Positions 15,307 through 23,133 of a stretch of DNA of 36,043 nucleotides are shown one piece after another. A program made the position numbers and the translations under genes. Under the pieces are notes generated by a model. The model was not told the origin of the DNA. It saw nothing but the letters and a program-made list of their open reading frames with translations, and did not search any database. The stretch is from an uncultured Pseudomonadota bacterium (GTDB lineage Bacteria > Pseudomonadota > Gammaproteobacteria > Steroidobacterales > Steroidobacteraceae), in contig CAISDJ010000069.1 in NCBI GenBank assembly GCA_903884105.1, positions 1-36,043 of the forward strand, in the 5' to 3' direction. The stretch's first letter is position 1, and every line of letters starts with the position of its first letter.

Positions 15307-16848
15307 AGGACCACTGGGTCCTGCGGCTGGGCTATCCCCGCCGCCGTCGTTTCCCGGGCCGCGACGCCGCCGACGCCGACGCTTCTTCGGTGCCCCGCCT
15401 TCGCCGCCCGCTTCGCTCTGCACGGGTCCTTCAGACGGAGGAGGAGGTGCGCTCTGCACCGCCGGTGCGGCGGCCGCGGTTGGCCGGGGTTCGTGCCTCG
15501 TGGGACCGGAGGAGCGGCCTCCAGAAGAACGCCCGCCGGAGGAGCCACCGGAACTGCCGCCGCGCCCCCCGCGTCCACCGTGTCGTTCCTGGCCACGGTC
15601 CTGATTCGGCAGGTCGTCCGGCGATTCGCCATGGACGCGGAACCGCTGCTTGGCGCGGGATTCCGACGGCCCGAGTTCAGCCAGCATTTCGCGCGGGATC
15701 GGCATGACGGGCAACTTGCGGCCGATGTAAGCCTCGATGTCAGGAATCGAAATTGCGTATTCCTCGCAGCCGAAGCTGATGGCGTCGCCCTCAGCGCCTG
15801 CCCGCGCAGTGCGGCCGATGCGATGCACGTAGTCTTCAGGGTCCTGCGGCAGGTCGTAATTGAACACGTGGCTGACGGCGGGCACGTGCAGGCCGCGCGA
15901 AGCCACGTCGGTGCCGATCAGAACGGCGAGCGTGCCGTCGTGGAAGTCCTTCAGCATGCGCAGTCGCTTGCGCTGCGGGACGTCGCCGGAGATGGCCTCG
16001 GCATTGATGCCGTTGCCGCGGAGCGTCCGTTCCAGATCTTCAGCACACCGCTTGGTGTTCACGAACACCATGCTGCGCGTCGGATCCATGTGTTTGAGCA
16101 GGCCGACCAGCAGCTTGGGCTTCTCGTCCATCGACGGGTAGTAGATGACCTGCTTGACGCGATCGACGGTCATTTTCTCGGGCTCGATGCGCACGAGCTC
16201 CGGGGCGTTCATGTGTTCGTAGGCCAGCTCGAGCACGCGCTGCGACAGCGTGGCGGAGAACAGCATATTGAGTCGCTGGTCCGGTGCAGGCAGGCGCCTG
16301 AGGATGAAGCGGATGTCGACGATGAACCCTAGGTCGAACATGCGATCCGCTTCGTCCAGGATCACGACCTGCACGGAACGCAGGTCGAAGACCTGCTGCT
16401 TGAAGAAGTCGATGATGCGGCCGGGGGTGCCGATCAGCACGTCGACGCCGGCTTCGAGGTGCCGACGCTGCTTGTCGTAATCCACGCCACCGAAGGCCAG
16501 GCCGAGCACCAGCCCGGTATGTGAGCCGAGCACTTCGGCGTCATTGAAGATCTGCACTGCCAGCTCGCGAGTGGGTGCCAGGATCAGCGCGCGCGGCGAA
16601 CTCGTGCGGCGGTCGGGTGGCGCGGGTTCCTTGAGCAGCCGGTTGAACAGGGCGACCAGGAAGGCCGCGGTCTTGCCGGTGCCTGTCTGTGCCTGGCCGG
16701 CCACGTCGAAGCCGGCGAGGGCCCGTGGGAGCGTTTGCGCCTGGATCGGCGTGCACTTTTCGAAGTTGGCGTCCGCGAGTCCCTTCTGCAGGGTCTCAGG
16801 CAGGTTCAGGCTCGAAAAAGAAAGTTCGGTGAGGTGGGAATCAGCCAT
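15292..16848 (-). CDS. rhlB: DEAD-box RNA helicase RhlB with long Arg/Gly tail
   Basis: The 518-residue protein starts with the Q-motif region and [13 protein letters not shown], then AQTGTGKT (Walker A), PTRELA, GTPGR, DEAD, SAT, a helicase-C domain with [12 protein letters not shown], and [13 protein letters not shown]. RhlB unwinds RNA and in E. coli joins the degradosome with RNase E. The core ends near residue 415. It is followed by about 100 low-complexity residues: [12 protein letters not shown] RGG repeats, Pro/Ala/Ser-rich sequence, then a [10 protein letters not shown] block and a Gly/Ser tail. Such tails usually bind RNA. The gene lies divergently from trxA-rho, as in E. coli, which supports the rhlB name over other DEAD-box genes. 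It ends 15 bp inside yrfG. Confidence 0.93.
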   Translation of the reverse strand: MADSHLTELSFSSLNLPETLQKGLADANFEKCTPIQAQTLPRALAGFDVAGQAQTGTGKTAAFLVALFNRLLKEPAPPDRRTSSPRALILAPTRELAVQIFNDAEVLGSHTGLVLGLAFGGVDYDKQRRHLEAGVDVLIGTPGRIIDFFKQQVFDLRSVQVVILDEADRMFDLGFIVDIRFILRRLPAPDQRLNMLFSATLSQRVLELAYEHMNAPELVRIEPEKMTVDRVKQVIYYPSMDEKPKLLVGLLKHMDPTRSMVFVNTKRCAEDLERTLRGNGINAEAISGDVPQRKRLRMLKDFHDGTLAVLIGTDVASRGLHVPAVSHVFNYDLPQDPEDYVHRIGRTARAGAEGDAISFGCEEYAISIPDIEAYIGRKLPVMPIPREMLAELGPSESRAKQRFRVHGESPDDLPNQDRGQERHGGRGGRGGSSGGSSGGRSSGGRSSGPTRHEPRPTAAAAPAVQSAPPPPSEGPVQSEAGGEGGAPKKRRRRRRRGPGNDGGGDSPAAGPSGPSAAT

Positions 16849-17073
16849 TGCTGGCCGCCAGGGTAGGGTTCATTGAGTACGGTGTATCCGTTAAGTTGTT
16901 TGTAGAGGGTCCTGCAGAAAGGTCCCGTTGGGTCGCCCGGGTTGCAAGCGACATGCGGGCGACGGCCGCCTCAGGATTAATGGGGCCATCCAACGAGGTT
17001 CCAACCACCCGCGCATCGGGCCTTAAGGAATCGACCGGAATGTGAAGTTTGGACAAGGACTGTACGTCGAGGC

Positions 17074-17102
17074 TTGCAAATTGGAGAAGGGCCGGCTTAA
17101 AT
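17074..17102 (+). promoter_or_regulatory. Candidate sigma70 promoter for trxA-rho
   Basis: TTGCAA (17074-17079) and TTAAAT (17097-17102) are separated by 17 bp, the optimal spacing. If used, transcription would begin near 17109 and leave a leader of about 385 nt before trxA. The -35 hexamer matches TTGACA at four or five positions and the -10 is AT-rich, but other sites cannot be excluded. Confidence 0.35.
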
Positions 17103-17311
17103 ACCGCCCAACGCAGCGGGCTCATCCCGCACCCGCCGGCCGATCATCCCGACCCGATCAGTTCACTCAAGCTAACGACAGCAGTCCGCTTCAGTTCAGT
17201 CACCCCCGAATCCAATGCAATTCGAGGGGTGCATCCGCTCACATTCTCTTTAGTTCCGATTCCAGAGTACGAGCGCAGCGCATTCAGGAAGCCGCCAACA
17301 GCTCAAGTATT

Positions 17312-17327
17312 GTGCCTGACCAGGCAC
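17312..17327. promoter_or_regulatory. Perfect 7-bp inverted repeat upstream of trxA
   Basis: GTGCCTG and CAGGCAC are separated by 2 bp (AC). No T-run follows. It could be a dimeric-regulator operator, or a hairpin in the trxA leader if transcription starts upstream. No matching copy was noticed elsewhere in the window. Confidence 0.3.
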
Positions 17328-17493
17328 CCATAGTCACTCACCCATGGTTACCGCTCACGAGACGCTAACTCGGGTCACATACTCGGCAAACCCCAACACG
17401 TTCCCTTTTTCTGATTCCTTACGTCCCACCCATCCGCCCGACCATCCGTACCGGATACGTCAACACAAGCCATCTTTAAGGAGGATTTTCCTG

Positions 17494-17823
17494 GTGAGCA
17501 GCGAGCACATAGTGCATGTCACGGATTTAAGTTTTGACGCCAGCGTCCTGCAGGCCGGCAAGCCTGTCCTGCTGGATTTCTGGGCCGAATGGTGCGGTCC
17601 CTGCAAGATGATTGCCCCGATGCTCGATGAGATCGCGGCCGAGTACCAGGGCAAGGTCACGATCGCGAAGATCAACATCGACGAAAACCCCAAAACGCCG
17701 CAGCGCTTCAACGTTCGCGGCATTCCCACGCTCATTCTGTTCAAGAACGGGCAGGTCGAAGGCCAGAAGATCGGCGCACTGCGCAAATCGGATCTGGCTG
17801 CATTTCTGGATACCAAACTGTGA
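17494..17823 (+). CDS. trxA: Thioredoxin TrxA
   Basis: The 109-residue protein has the classic thioredoxin layout: [20 protein letters not shown] with the redox pair Cys34/Cys37, [19 protein letters not shown], and [14 protein letters not shown] with the cis-Pro. It reduces cytoplasmic disulfides and donates electrons to ribonucleotide reductase and DsbD. I chose the GTG at 17494 because AAGGAGGA lies 8 nt upstream, an excellent Shine-Dalgarno; the frame extends to 17344 but that part has no thioredoxin features. The stop TGA overlaps the rho start GTG (GTGA), coupling the two genes. Confidence 0.95.
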   Translation: MSSEHIVHVTDLSFDASVLQAGKPVLLDFWAEWCGPCKMIAPMLDEIAAEYQGKVTIAKINIDENPKTPQRFNVRGIPTLILFKNGQVEGQKIGALRKSDLAAFLDTKL

Positions 17824-19313
17824 GAGGCTTTCTAGGCAATCAGCCCCGCAATCGCCAGGGTGGCGGCGGTGGCAGTGGCGGTGGTGGCGGCGGCAACAAG
17901 GGCGGCGGACGCAATCGCGGTGAAGGCAATCGCGACGGCAATCGCGACGGCAACCGTGGCAATCGCCGCGAGGAAGGATTGCCTGTCGATGACATGATCG
18001 ACAGCGATGACGTCCAGGTGATCTCGGCGGCGGAGCTAGCCGCTTCGCGCCAGTCGATGAACCTGACGCAGCTGAAGCTGAAGCCGGTTCCCGAACTCGT
18101 CGACATTGCGCAGAAGATGGGCCTCGAGAGCATGGCCCGCTCGCGCAAGCAGGACATCATCTTCTCGATCCTGAAGGCGCATGCCCGCAGTGGCGAGGAC
18201 ATTTACGGCGACGGCGTGCTCGAGATCCTGCAGGACGGTTTCGGCTTCCTGCGCTCGGCAGACAGCTCGTATCTCGCGGGCCCGGACGACATCTACGTGT
18301 CCCCCAGCCAGATCCGGCGCTTCAACCTGCGCACCGGCGACACCCTTTCGGGCCTGATCCGTCCGCCGAAGGACGGCGAGCGGTATTTCGCGCTGCTCAA
18401 AGTCGGCGAAATCAATTTCGATTCCCCGGAAAGCGCCAAGCACAAGGTCCTGTTCGAGAACCTGACGCCGCTGCATCCGACCAAGCGCCTGAAGCTCGAG
18501 CGCGGCACGGGTTCGACGGAAGACCTCACGGCCCGCGTCATCGACCTCGTCTCGCCGATCGGCAAGGGCCAGCGCGGCCTCATCATCTCGCCCCCTAAGG
18601 CCGGCAAGACGATGCTGCTGCAGAACATCGCGAGTTCTATCGCCTTCAATCATCCCGAGTGCTACCTGATCGTGCTGCTCATCGACGAGCGGCCGGAAGA
18701 AGTGACGGAAATGACGCGCACGGTCAGGGGTGAAGTCGTTTCGTCGACCTTCGACGAGCCCGCGAGCCGCCATGTGCAGGTTGCCGAAATGGTGATCGAG
18801 AAAGCCAAGCGGCTGGTCGAGCACAAGCGCGATGTCGTGATCCTGCTCGATTCCATCACGCGCCTTGCGCGTGCGTACAACACCGTGATCCCGAGTTCTG
18901 GCAAGGTGCTCACCGGTGGCGTCGATGCCAATGCATTGCAGCGACCGAAGCGCTTCTTCGGCGCAGCCCGCAACATCGAAGAAGGCGGATCGCTCACGAT
19001 CCTCGCGACCGCGCTGATCGATACGGGTTCGCGCATGGACGACGTCATTTACGAAGAGTTCAAGGGCACCGGCAACTCGGAAATCCATCTGGATCGCCGC
19101 GTCGCCGAGAAGCGCATCTTCCCGGCCGTCAATATCAACCGCTCCGGCACCCGTCGTGAGGAGCTGATCACGAGCCAGGAAGAGCTGCAGAAGATCTGGA
19201 TCCTGCGCAAGCTCCTCCATCCGATGGACGAGCTGGCTGCGATCGAGTTCCTGCTCGACAAGATGAAGGACATCAAGACGAATGGCGACTTCTTCGACGC
19301 GATGAAGCGCTGA
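17820..19313 (+). CDS. rho: Transcription termination factor Rho with Gly/Arg/Asn-rich N-terminal extension
   Basis: From about residue 80 ([11 protein letters not shown]) the protein tracks E. coli Rho closely: the Rho_N helical bundle, the RNA-binding OB domain ([20 protein letters not shown]), Walker [11 protein letters not shown] (about 257-266), [10 protein letters not shown], and [13 protein letters not shown] with the Q/R-loop residues. It is the RNA-dependent ATPase that ends transcripts. An extra 79 residues come first: a Gly-rich run, a Gly/Asn/Arg/Asp segment ([15 protein letters not shown]) and a short acidic stretch. The GTG at 17820 overlaps the trxA stop by 4 bp. An ATG at 18057 would give a Rho of E. 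coli length, but lacks a strong Shine-Dalgarno. Such disordered extensions occur in other lineages. Confidence 0.95.
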   Translation: MRGFLGNQPRNRQGGGGGSGGGGGGNKGGGRNRGEGNRDGNRDGNRGNRREEGLPVDDMIDSDDVQVISAAELAASRQSMNLTQLKLKPVPELVDIAQKMGLESMARSRKQDIIFSILKAHARSGEDIYGDGVLEILQDGFGFLRSADSSYLAGPDDIYVSPSQIRRFNLRTGDTLSGLIRPPKDGERYFALLKVGEINFDSPESAKHKVLFENLTPLHPTKRLKLERGTGSTEDLTARVIDLVSPIGKGQRGLIISPPKAGKTMLLQNIASSIAFNHPECYLIVLLIDERPEEVTEMTRTVRGEVVSSTFDEPASRHVQVAEMVIEKAKRLVEHKRDVVILLDSITRLARAYNTVIPSSGKVLTGGVDANALQRPKRFFGAARNIEEGGSLTILATALIDTGSRMDDVIYEEFKGTGNSEIHLDRRVAEKRIFPAVNINRSGTRREELITSQEELQKIWILRKLLHPMDELAAIEFLLDKMKDIKTNGDFFDAMKR

Positions 19314-19333
19314 CCGGAGCGTCTCACCGGTCA
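19311..19333 (+). other. Stem-loop spanning the rho stop codon
   Basis: TGACCGG (including the stop codon) pairs perfectly with CCGGTCA after a 9-nt loop. There is no T-run. It may stabilise the 3' end of the trxA-rho message or affect read-through to the terminator at 19506. The right arm also resembles the GGTGACC repeat motif seen elsewhere in the window. Confidence 0.3.
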
Positions 19334-19383
19334 CCCGCAACGAGTTCATGGGGGCGCACAGCGGGAATTAGAGAGCAGGCAGC

Positions 19384-19503
19384 GTGAGGCACGATGGCTG
19401 GTATCGCAGCGACCTGAGTCCCTCGGGTACGGTGTGGGTGTACAAGCCAAAGACCATCAGGCGACAGCCGCCGCTTGGAAGCTTCAGGACGACAAGACCG
19501 TGA
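19384..19503 (+). CDS. Possible 39-aa ORF ending at the terminator
   Basis: A GTG-started frame runs 39 codons and stops 2 bp before the terminator hairpin. The peptide is VRHDGWYRSDLSPSGTVWVY followed by a basic, Pro-rich end. It is rich in Trp, Tyr and Arg. An in-frame TAG at 19369 fixes the upstream limit. The GAGCAGGCAGC before the start is a weak Shine-Dalgarno. Placement against a strong terminator favours a real last gene of the rho transcript or a separate small RNA. I do not recognise a family. Confidence 0.35.
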   Translation: MRHDGWYRSDLSPSGTVWVYKPKTIRRQPPLGSFRTTRP

Positions 19504-19505
19504 CA

Positions 19506-19533
19506 GGGGCGCCCCAGGCGCCCCTTTTCTTTT
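19506..19533 (+). terminator. Strong Rho-independent terminator after rho
   Basis: GGGGCGCC (19506-19513) pairs perfectly with GGCGCCCC (19517-19524) across a 3-nt loop and is followed by TTTTCTTTT. An intrinsic terminator downstream of rho would end its message independently of Rho itself. It isolates the trxA-rho unit from the MATE gene. Confidence 0.9.
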
Positions 19534-19587
19534 GGCGTGCTGCTACGCTTTCACCCTCGCCGATCACTCCCCAGAGCCTGGCCACCA

Positions 19588-20967
19588 ATGTCTGCTGCCA
19601 CCCAGAAGCGACCCAATCTCGTCCAGGGCCCCATCGGCCGGACGCTGCTGCTGTTCGCGCTGCCGACTCTGGCCAGCAATGTCCTGCAGTCGCTCAACGC
19701 CTCGGTCAACGCGATCTGGATCGGAAAATACCTGGGCGAGGCCGCGTTGACTGCGAGCGCCAATGCCAACATCGTCCTGTTTTTCCTGCTCGGCGTGGTG
19801 TTTGGCATCGCGATGGCCACCGGCATCCTGATCGGCCAGAGCGTGGGTGCCGACAACCTCCAGCAGGCGAAGCGGGTGGTCGGCACGAGCGCCGCCTTCT
19901 TCGCGCTGTTGTCCGTTGCGGTCGGCGCGTTCGGTTTCCTGTCCGCGCCCCACTTGCTGGCTGCCATGCAGACTCCCGCAGATGCCATGCCGTTCGCCAT
20001 CAGCTACCTCAGGATCATCTTTGTCGCGACGCCCGCAATGTTCATCTACCAGTACATCATGATGGCGCTGCGCGGCGCTGGCGATGCCCGGACGCCGTTC
20101 CTGTTCATGCTGAGTTCGGTCGGTCTCGACATCGTTCTGAACCCGCTGTTCATTTTCGGCTGGGGGCCGATTCCCGCGATGGGGATTGCCGGGTCTGCGA
20201 CTGCAACGCTGGTCGCCCAGACGCTGACGCTCGTGCTGCTGGTGATGCACTTGTACCGCCACAAACACGTGCTGTGCATCCACAAGGAGGAGCGACACTA
20301 CTTCAGGCCTGACCCGAAGATTCTCAAGGCCCTGGTCGCCCGCGGCATCCCGATGGGCCTGCAGATGACGGTAGTGTCGTCGTCGATGATCGGCATGTTT
20401 TCACTGGTCAACCGCTTCGGTTCCCAGACCGCCGCGGCCTTCGGCGCGATCCTGCAACTGTGGACGTACATCCAGATGCCTGCCTTTGCTGTGGGTACCG
20501 CGGTGACCGCGATGGTGGCCCAGAACGTCGGCGCCGGTCGTTGGGATCGCGTTTCGCGCATCGTCTGGGCCGGCATGGGCTTCAACCTGCTGCTGACGGG
20601 GATTCCCGTGGTGATCGTCTATGCATTCAATCGTGCCGCGGTCAGCCTGTTTCTGCCGCCGGACGGCCTGGCCATCGACGTCGCAGCCCACGCCAACCTC
20701 GTGACCCTGTGGTCATTCATCGTCTTCGGAGTGACCTTCGTGCTGTTGTCGGCTCCGCGTGCCACAGGGGCCGTGATCGGTCCCTTGGTCGTGATGACCG
20801 TCTCGTTGTGGGTGGTCCGCTTTCCGTTTGCACTCCTGCTCACCGAGCGCCTGCAGGTCGATGCGTTGTGGTGGAGCTTCCCTGTGGGAACGCTGGCCAT
20901 GCTGGGACTCGCTGCCGGGTACTATCGATTCGGAAACTGGAAGTCGGTGCAGCTGCTCAAGCACTGA
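19588..20967 (+). CDS. MATE-family multidrug efflux transporter
   Basis: The 459-residue protein has about twelve membrane segments in two similar halves. MATE-like sequence includes LVQGPIGRTLLLFALPTLAS, SLNASVNAIWIGKYLGEAAL, GVVFGIAMATGILIGQSVGA and ALRGAGDARTPFLFMLSSVG in the first half. The second half has GIPMGLQMTVVSSSMIGMFS, GTAVTAMVAQNVGAGRWDRV and TGAVIGPLVVM. These inner-membrane antiporters export organic cations or drugs using Na+ or H+. The ATG at 19588 starts the family's usual N-terminus. No regulator is adjacent, and the substrates are unknown. Confidence 0.92.
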   Translation: MSAATQKRPNLVQGPIGRTLLLFALPTLASNVLQSLNASVNAIWIGKYLGEAALTASANANIVLFFLLGVVFGIAMATGILIGQSVGADNLQQAKRVVGTSAAFFALLSVAVGAFGFLSAPHLLAAMQTPADAMPFAISYLRIIFVATPAMFIYQYIMMALRGAGDARTPFLFMLSSVGLDIVLNPLFIFGWGPIPAMGIAGSATATLVAQTLTLVLLVMHLYRHKHVLCIHKEERHYFRPDPKILKALVARGIPMGLQMTVVSSSMIGMFSLVNRFGSQTAAAFGAILQLWTYIQMPAFAVGTAVTAMVAQNVGAGRWDRVSRIVWAGMGFNLLLTGIPVVIVYAFNRAAVSLFLPPDGLAIDVAAHANLVTLWSFIVFGVTFVLLSAPRATGAVIGPLVVMTVSLWVVRFPFALLLTERLQVDALWWSFPVGTLAMLGLAAGYYRFGNWKSVQLLKH

Positions 20968-21039
20968 CCGGATGCGAACAGCGGGCGGCTGCGAGGTGGA
21001 GCATAATGAAGGCTCCTATTCCGATTTTCGCTCCCGCCC

Positions 21040-21504
21040 ATGGACTCGACCACCACTGAAATCCTCGGCATCGCTCGCGCGATCCAGCTGGCTGTTGCTC
21101 CGGTGTTCCTGCTGACCGCGCTGGCGACGATCTTCAACGTGCTGGCAAGCCGGCTCGCCAGAGTGGTCGATCGGGCACGCGTCATGGAGGCGCAGCTCAA
21201 GGACCCCGCCTTTGCGGAGGCGGACGCAGTCCGCGCCCGACTCTCGGTCATTTCGACCCGGACGCGGCTGATCAACCTGTCCATTGCGCTGTGTGTCTTG
21301 AGCGCGTTGCTCGTATCGCTGGTGGTGGTCAGCCTGTTCGTCAGCTCGTTGCTGCAGATCGATCTGGCGCTGCCCGTGGCCGTGCTCTTCATCGTCGCGA
21401 TGCTGAGCCTGGCCGCAGCCCTCATCTTCTTCCTGCGCGAGATCTACATTGCAACCGCGGCACTGCGGTTCAGTTCGACGGTGGTGGAAACAGGTGGAAC
21501 CTGA
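21040..21504 (+). CDS. DUF2721 membrane protein
   Basis: The 154-residue protein has three or four hydrophobic helices and matches DUF2721: IARAIQLAVAPVFLLTALAT, then LASRLARVVDRARVM, a charged linker (DAVRARLSVISTRTRLIN), LSIALCVLSALLVSLVVVSL and ALPVAVLFIVAMLSLAAALI. The C-terminal FFLREIYIATAALRF is also typical. An inner-membrane protein of unknown function. It starts 72 bp after the MATE gene. Confidence 0.85.
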   Translation: MDSTTTEILGIARAIQLAVAPVFLLTALATIFNVLASRLARVVDRARVMEAQLKDPAFAEADAVRARLSVISTRTRLINLSIALCVLSALLVSLVVVSLFVSSLLQIDLALPVAVLFIVAMLSLAAALIFFLREIYIATAALRFSSTVVETGGT

Positions 21505-21613
21505 TGGACGCCCGGAGCCGGATGGGGGAGTCTGGCCGCGCAATCCGTGATGCGGGCCGCAGTCCGGGCAAGGATCGCGGGGCACAATTGACCTACAGGC
21601 GAGCGGAGGACTG

Positions 21614-22114
21614 ATGGCTGCAGCGATTCCCGAGGAGCTGGTTGTAGACCCGGATGCCTACCGCATCTCCCGGGACCCCGTGCTGCTTGTAGCCCATCTG
21701 CAGGCGAGCTTGGCAATCAACCTGTATGACGATTCCCAGGGCGTGGGCGGGCTGCTCCACCTGCGATATGTCGCCACCCTCAACGGCAAGCCGATGGAGC
21801 TGACGGACAACACGTTGAGTTCCAGCGTCCTGCTGATCGACCGCTTCTGCAAGGAAATGAAGAAGGCGGGCTCGCGTCCGCAGTGGTGGCGGGTGCGCAT
21901 CATGGCGCATTCCGGAACCGCCGAGACTGACGAAGTTGCGGCCACGGTGCTCGATCTCGTCCGGGCCTATTTTCTGGATAGCACCAAGCCCGTGAGCTGC
22001 CAGGAGTTCAACAAGGTGGCCGGCGTCACCATCCGCACTCATGCACGCGAAGGGCAATTGTGGACCAGCGGGTTGGTTGAGCAGCCGAAGATGCTTCGCG
22101 CCAGGGTCGGCTGA
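21614..22114 (+). CDS. CheD-like protein lacking the catalytic Cys
   Basis: The 166-residue protein aligns with CheD, which deamidates chemoreceptor glutamines. In T. maritima CheD the catalytic residues are Cys27, His44 and Thr21. Here the motif is LQASLAINLYDDSQGVGGLL followed by His. His49 is exactly 17 residues after Ser32, the same spacing as Cys27 to His44, so Ser32 takes the place of Cys. Val26 stands at the Thr21 position. A later TDNTLSSSVLLIDRFCKEMK matches the helix that follows in CheD, and RVRIMAHSGT matches the GGA strand. So the fold is probably CheD, but deamidase activity is unlikely. No chemotaxis genes are nearby. I am confident of distant homology, less so of function. Confidence 0.65.
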   Translation: MAAAIPEELVVDPDAYRISRDPVLLVAHLQASLAINLYDDSQGVGGLLHLRYVATLNGKPMELTDNTLSSSVLLIDRFCKEMKKAGSRPQWWRVRIMAHSGTAETDEVAATVLDLVRAYFLDSTKPVSCQEFNKVAGVTIRTHAREGQLWTSGLVEQPKMLRARVG

Positions 22115-22288
22115 TCTTCATCCGGGCGGGGGTCCCCCTCTCCGCCATTGCATTCCTTCCGCTCCGTCCCGCCGCCACTGGTCAGTCGACCGCGAGCGTG
22201 CAATCCTAGCCTTTCGGTCGACGCAGCTCCGGACTCGCCGGAGCCGTCCCACCGGTCCCATTCCCTGACAATGGTGGCGCATTCCCGT

Positions 22289-22810
22289 ATGAGCACTGCC
22301 GATATCGATTTCGTGTCCGTCGCTTCTCCTGCCGACGCGGCGGTAGTGGCGCGCCTTGCGGCCGAGATCTGGTACGAGTACTACGTCCCCATCATTGGCC
22401 GCGAACAGGTCGACTACATGGTGCCACGCTTCCAGAGCGAGGCGGCCATCTGCAAACAGATCGATGCCGGATTGCAGTACTTCCTGATACGCAGGAGCGG
22501 GGCCGCCTGCGGCTACTTCGCGATCGAGCCGCAACCCGACGGGCGCAGGATGTTCCTCAGCAAGCTGTACGTCCTGAAAGCCTCGCGACAGCACGGCCTC
22601 GCGAGACGGGCACTGGCCTTCATCGAGGCGCGGTGCGATGCTGCAGGAATCGACACCCTCTGGCTGACGGTCAACAAATTCAATCCTGCCGTTCACGCCT
22701 ATGAGCGACTCGGATTCGTGAACGTGGCCGACGTGGTGGCCGACATTGGCGGCGGCTACGTGATGGACGACTTCCGCCTGGAAAAGGCGTTACGCAAGGC
22801 TGCTCAATGA
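22289..22810 (+). CDS. GNAT N-acetyltransferase
   Basis: A 173-residue GNAT-fold protein: VASPADAAVVARLAAEIWYE at the start, then YFLIRRSGAACGYFAIE, MFLSKLYVLKASRQHGLARR (the acetyl-CoA-binding RxxGxA-like loop as RQHGLA), and TLWLTVNKFNPAVHAYERLG near the end. The acceptor is unknown. I chose the ATG at 22289, which opens directly into the first strand; an ATG at 22271 is an alternative, and neither has a clear Shine-Dalgarno. It overlaps the next gene by 4 bp (ATGA). Confidence 0.85.
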   Translation: MSTADIDFVSVASPADAAVVARLAAEIWYEYYVPIIGREQVDYMVPRFQSEAAICKQIDAGLQYFLIRRSGAACGYFAIEPQPDGRRMFLSKLYVLKASRQHGLARRALAFIEARCDAAGIDTLWLTVNKFNPAVHAYERLGFVNVADVVADIGGGYVMDDFRLEKALRKAAQ

Positions 22811-23124
22811 ACGTCCGCTTTGCACATGGACAAGTCCGCTTCCGCACCGAACGCAGCGAGCTCGCAACGCTCCTGGCAGGGCGGACGTTGTCGATGCGCG
22901 TAGACTTGTCGGGGCAGCACGCGTTCCGTGCCACGGTGGCGCCCGGCAGGCTCGCATCGTGGCGTCTCGACAGCGATCCCACGGGCCTATGGCTCGTGAT
23001 CCCGTTGAAGGAGCTGGAGGCTTTCGCGAACGATGTCCCGACCTCGGAAGGGATTGCGCACCGCTTCGAGCTCGAGAACGGCGCGACGGTGGACGTGACC
23101 TTCGAGGTCGATGTTCGCGGCTGA
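22807..23124 (+). CDS. Hypothetical 105-aa protein coupled to the GNAT gene
   Basis: The ATG overlaps the GNAT stop (ATGA), so translation is coupled. The protein looks like a beta-rich domain: NVRFAHGQVRFRTERSELAT, LSMRVDLSGQHAFRATVAPG, LWLVIPLKELEAFAND and a final TVDVTFEVDVRG. The opening resembles small uncharacterised families with an IRFRL-TKSEV pattern (DUF7009-like), but I cannot confirm that. No signal or membrane segment. It ends 9 bp before the convergent purD. Confidence 0.7.
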   Translation: MNVRFAHGQVRFRTERSELATLLAGRTLSMRVDLSGQHAFRATVAPGRLASWRLDSDPTGLWLVIPLKELEAFANDVPTSEGIAHRFELENGATVDVTFEVDVRG

Positions 23125-23133
23125 GGTACTTGG

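Larger units (their letters stand above)
16849..17493. other. Long divergent intergenic region between rhlB and trxA
   Basis: This 645-bp stretch separates the starts of rhlB (minus) and trxA (plus). I see no convincing gene: the frames in it are short, Pro/Ser/Thr-rich and lack Shine-Dalgarno sites. It is less GC-rich than the flanking genes. It holds a promoter-like sequence at 17074-17102, a perfect palindrome at 17312-17327, and the trxA Shine-Dalgarno at 17478-17485. The long trxA leader it implies could hold a regulatory RNA, which is inference. Confidence 0.5.

Noticed and set aside
16841..17125. A 94-codon minus-strand frame upstream of rhlB
   Set aside because: It overlaps the rhlB start, lacks a Shine-Dalgarno and has no recognisable features, so it is treated as leader sequence.
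18036..19349. A 437-codon minus-strand frame
   Set aside because: It is the shadow of rho, which is certain from its motifs.
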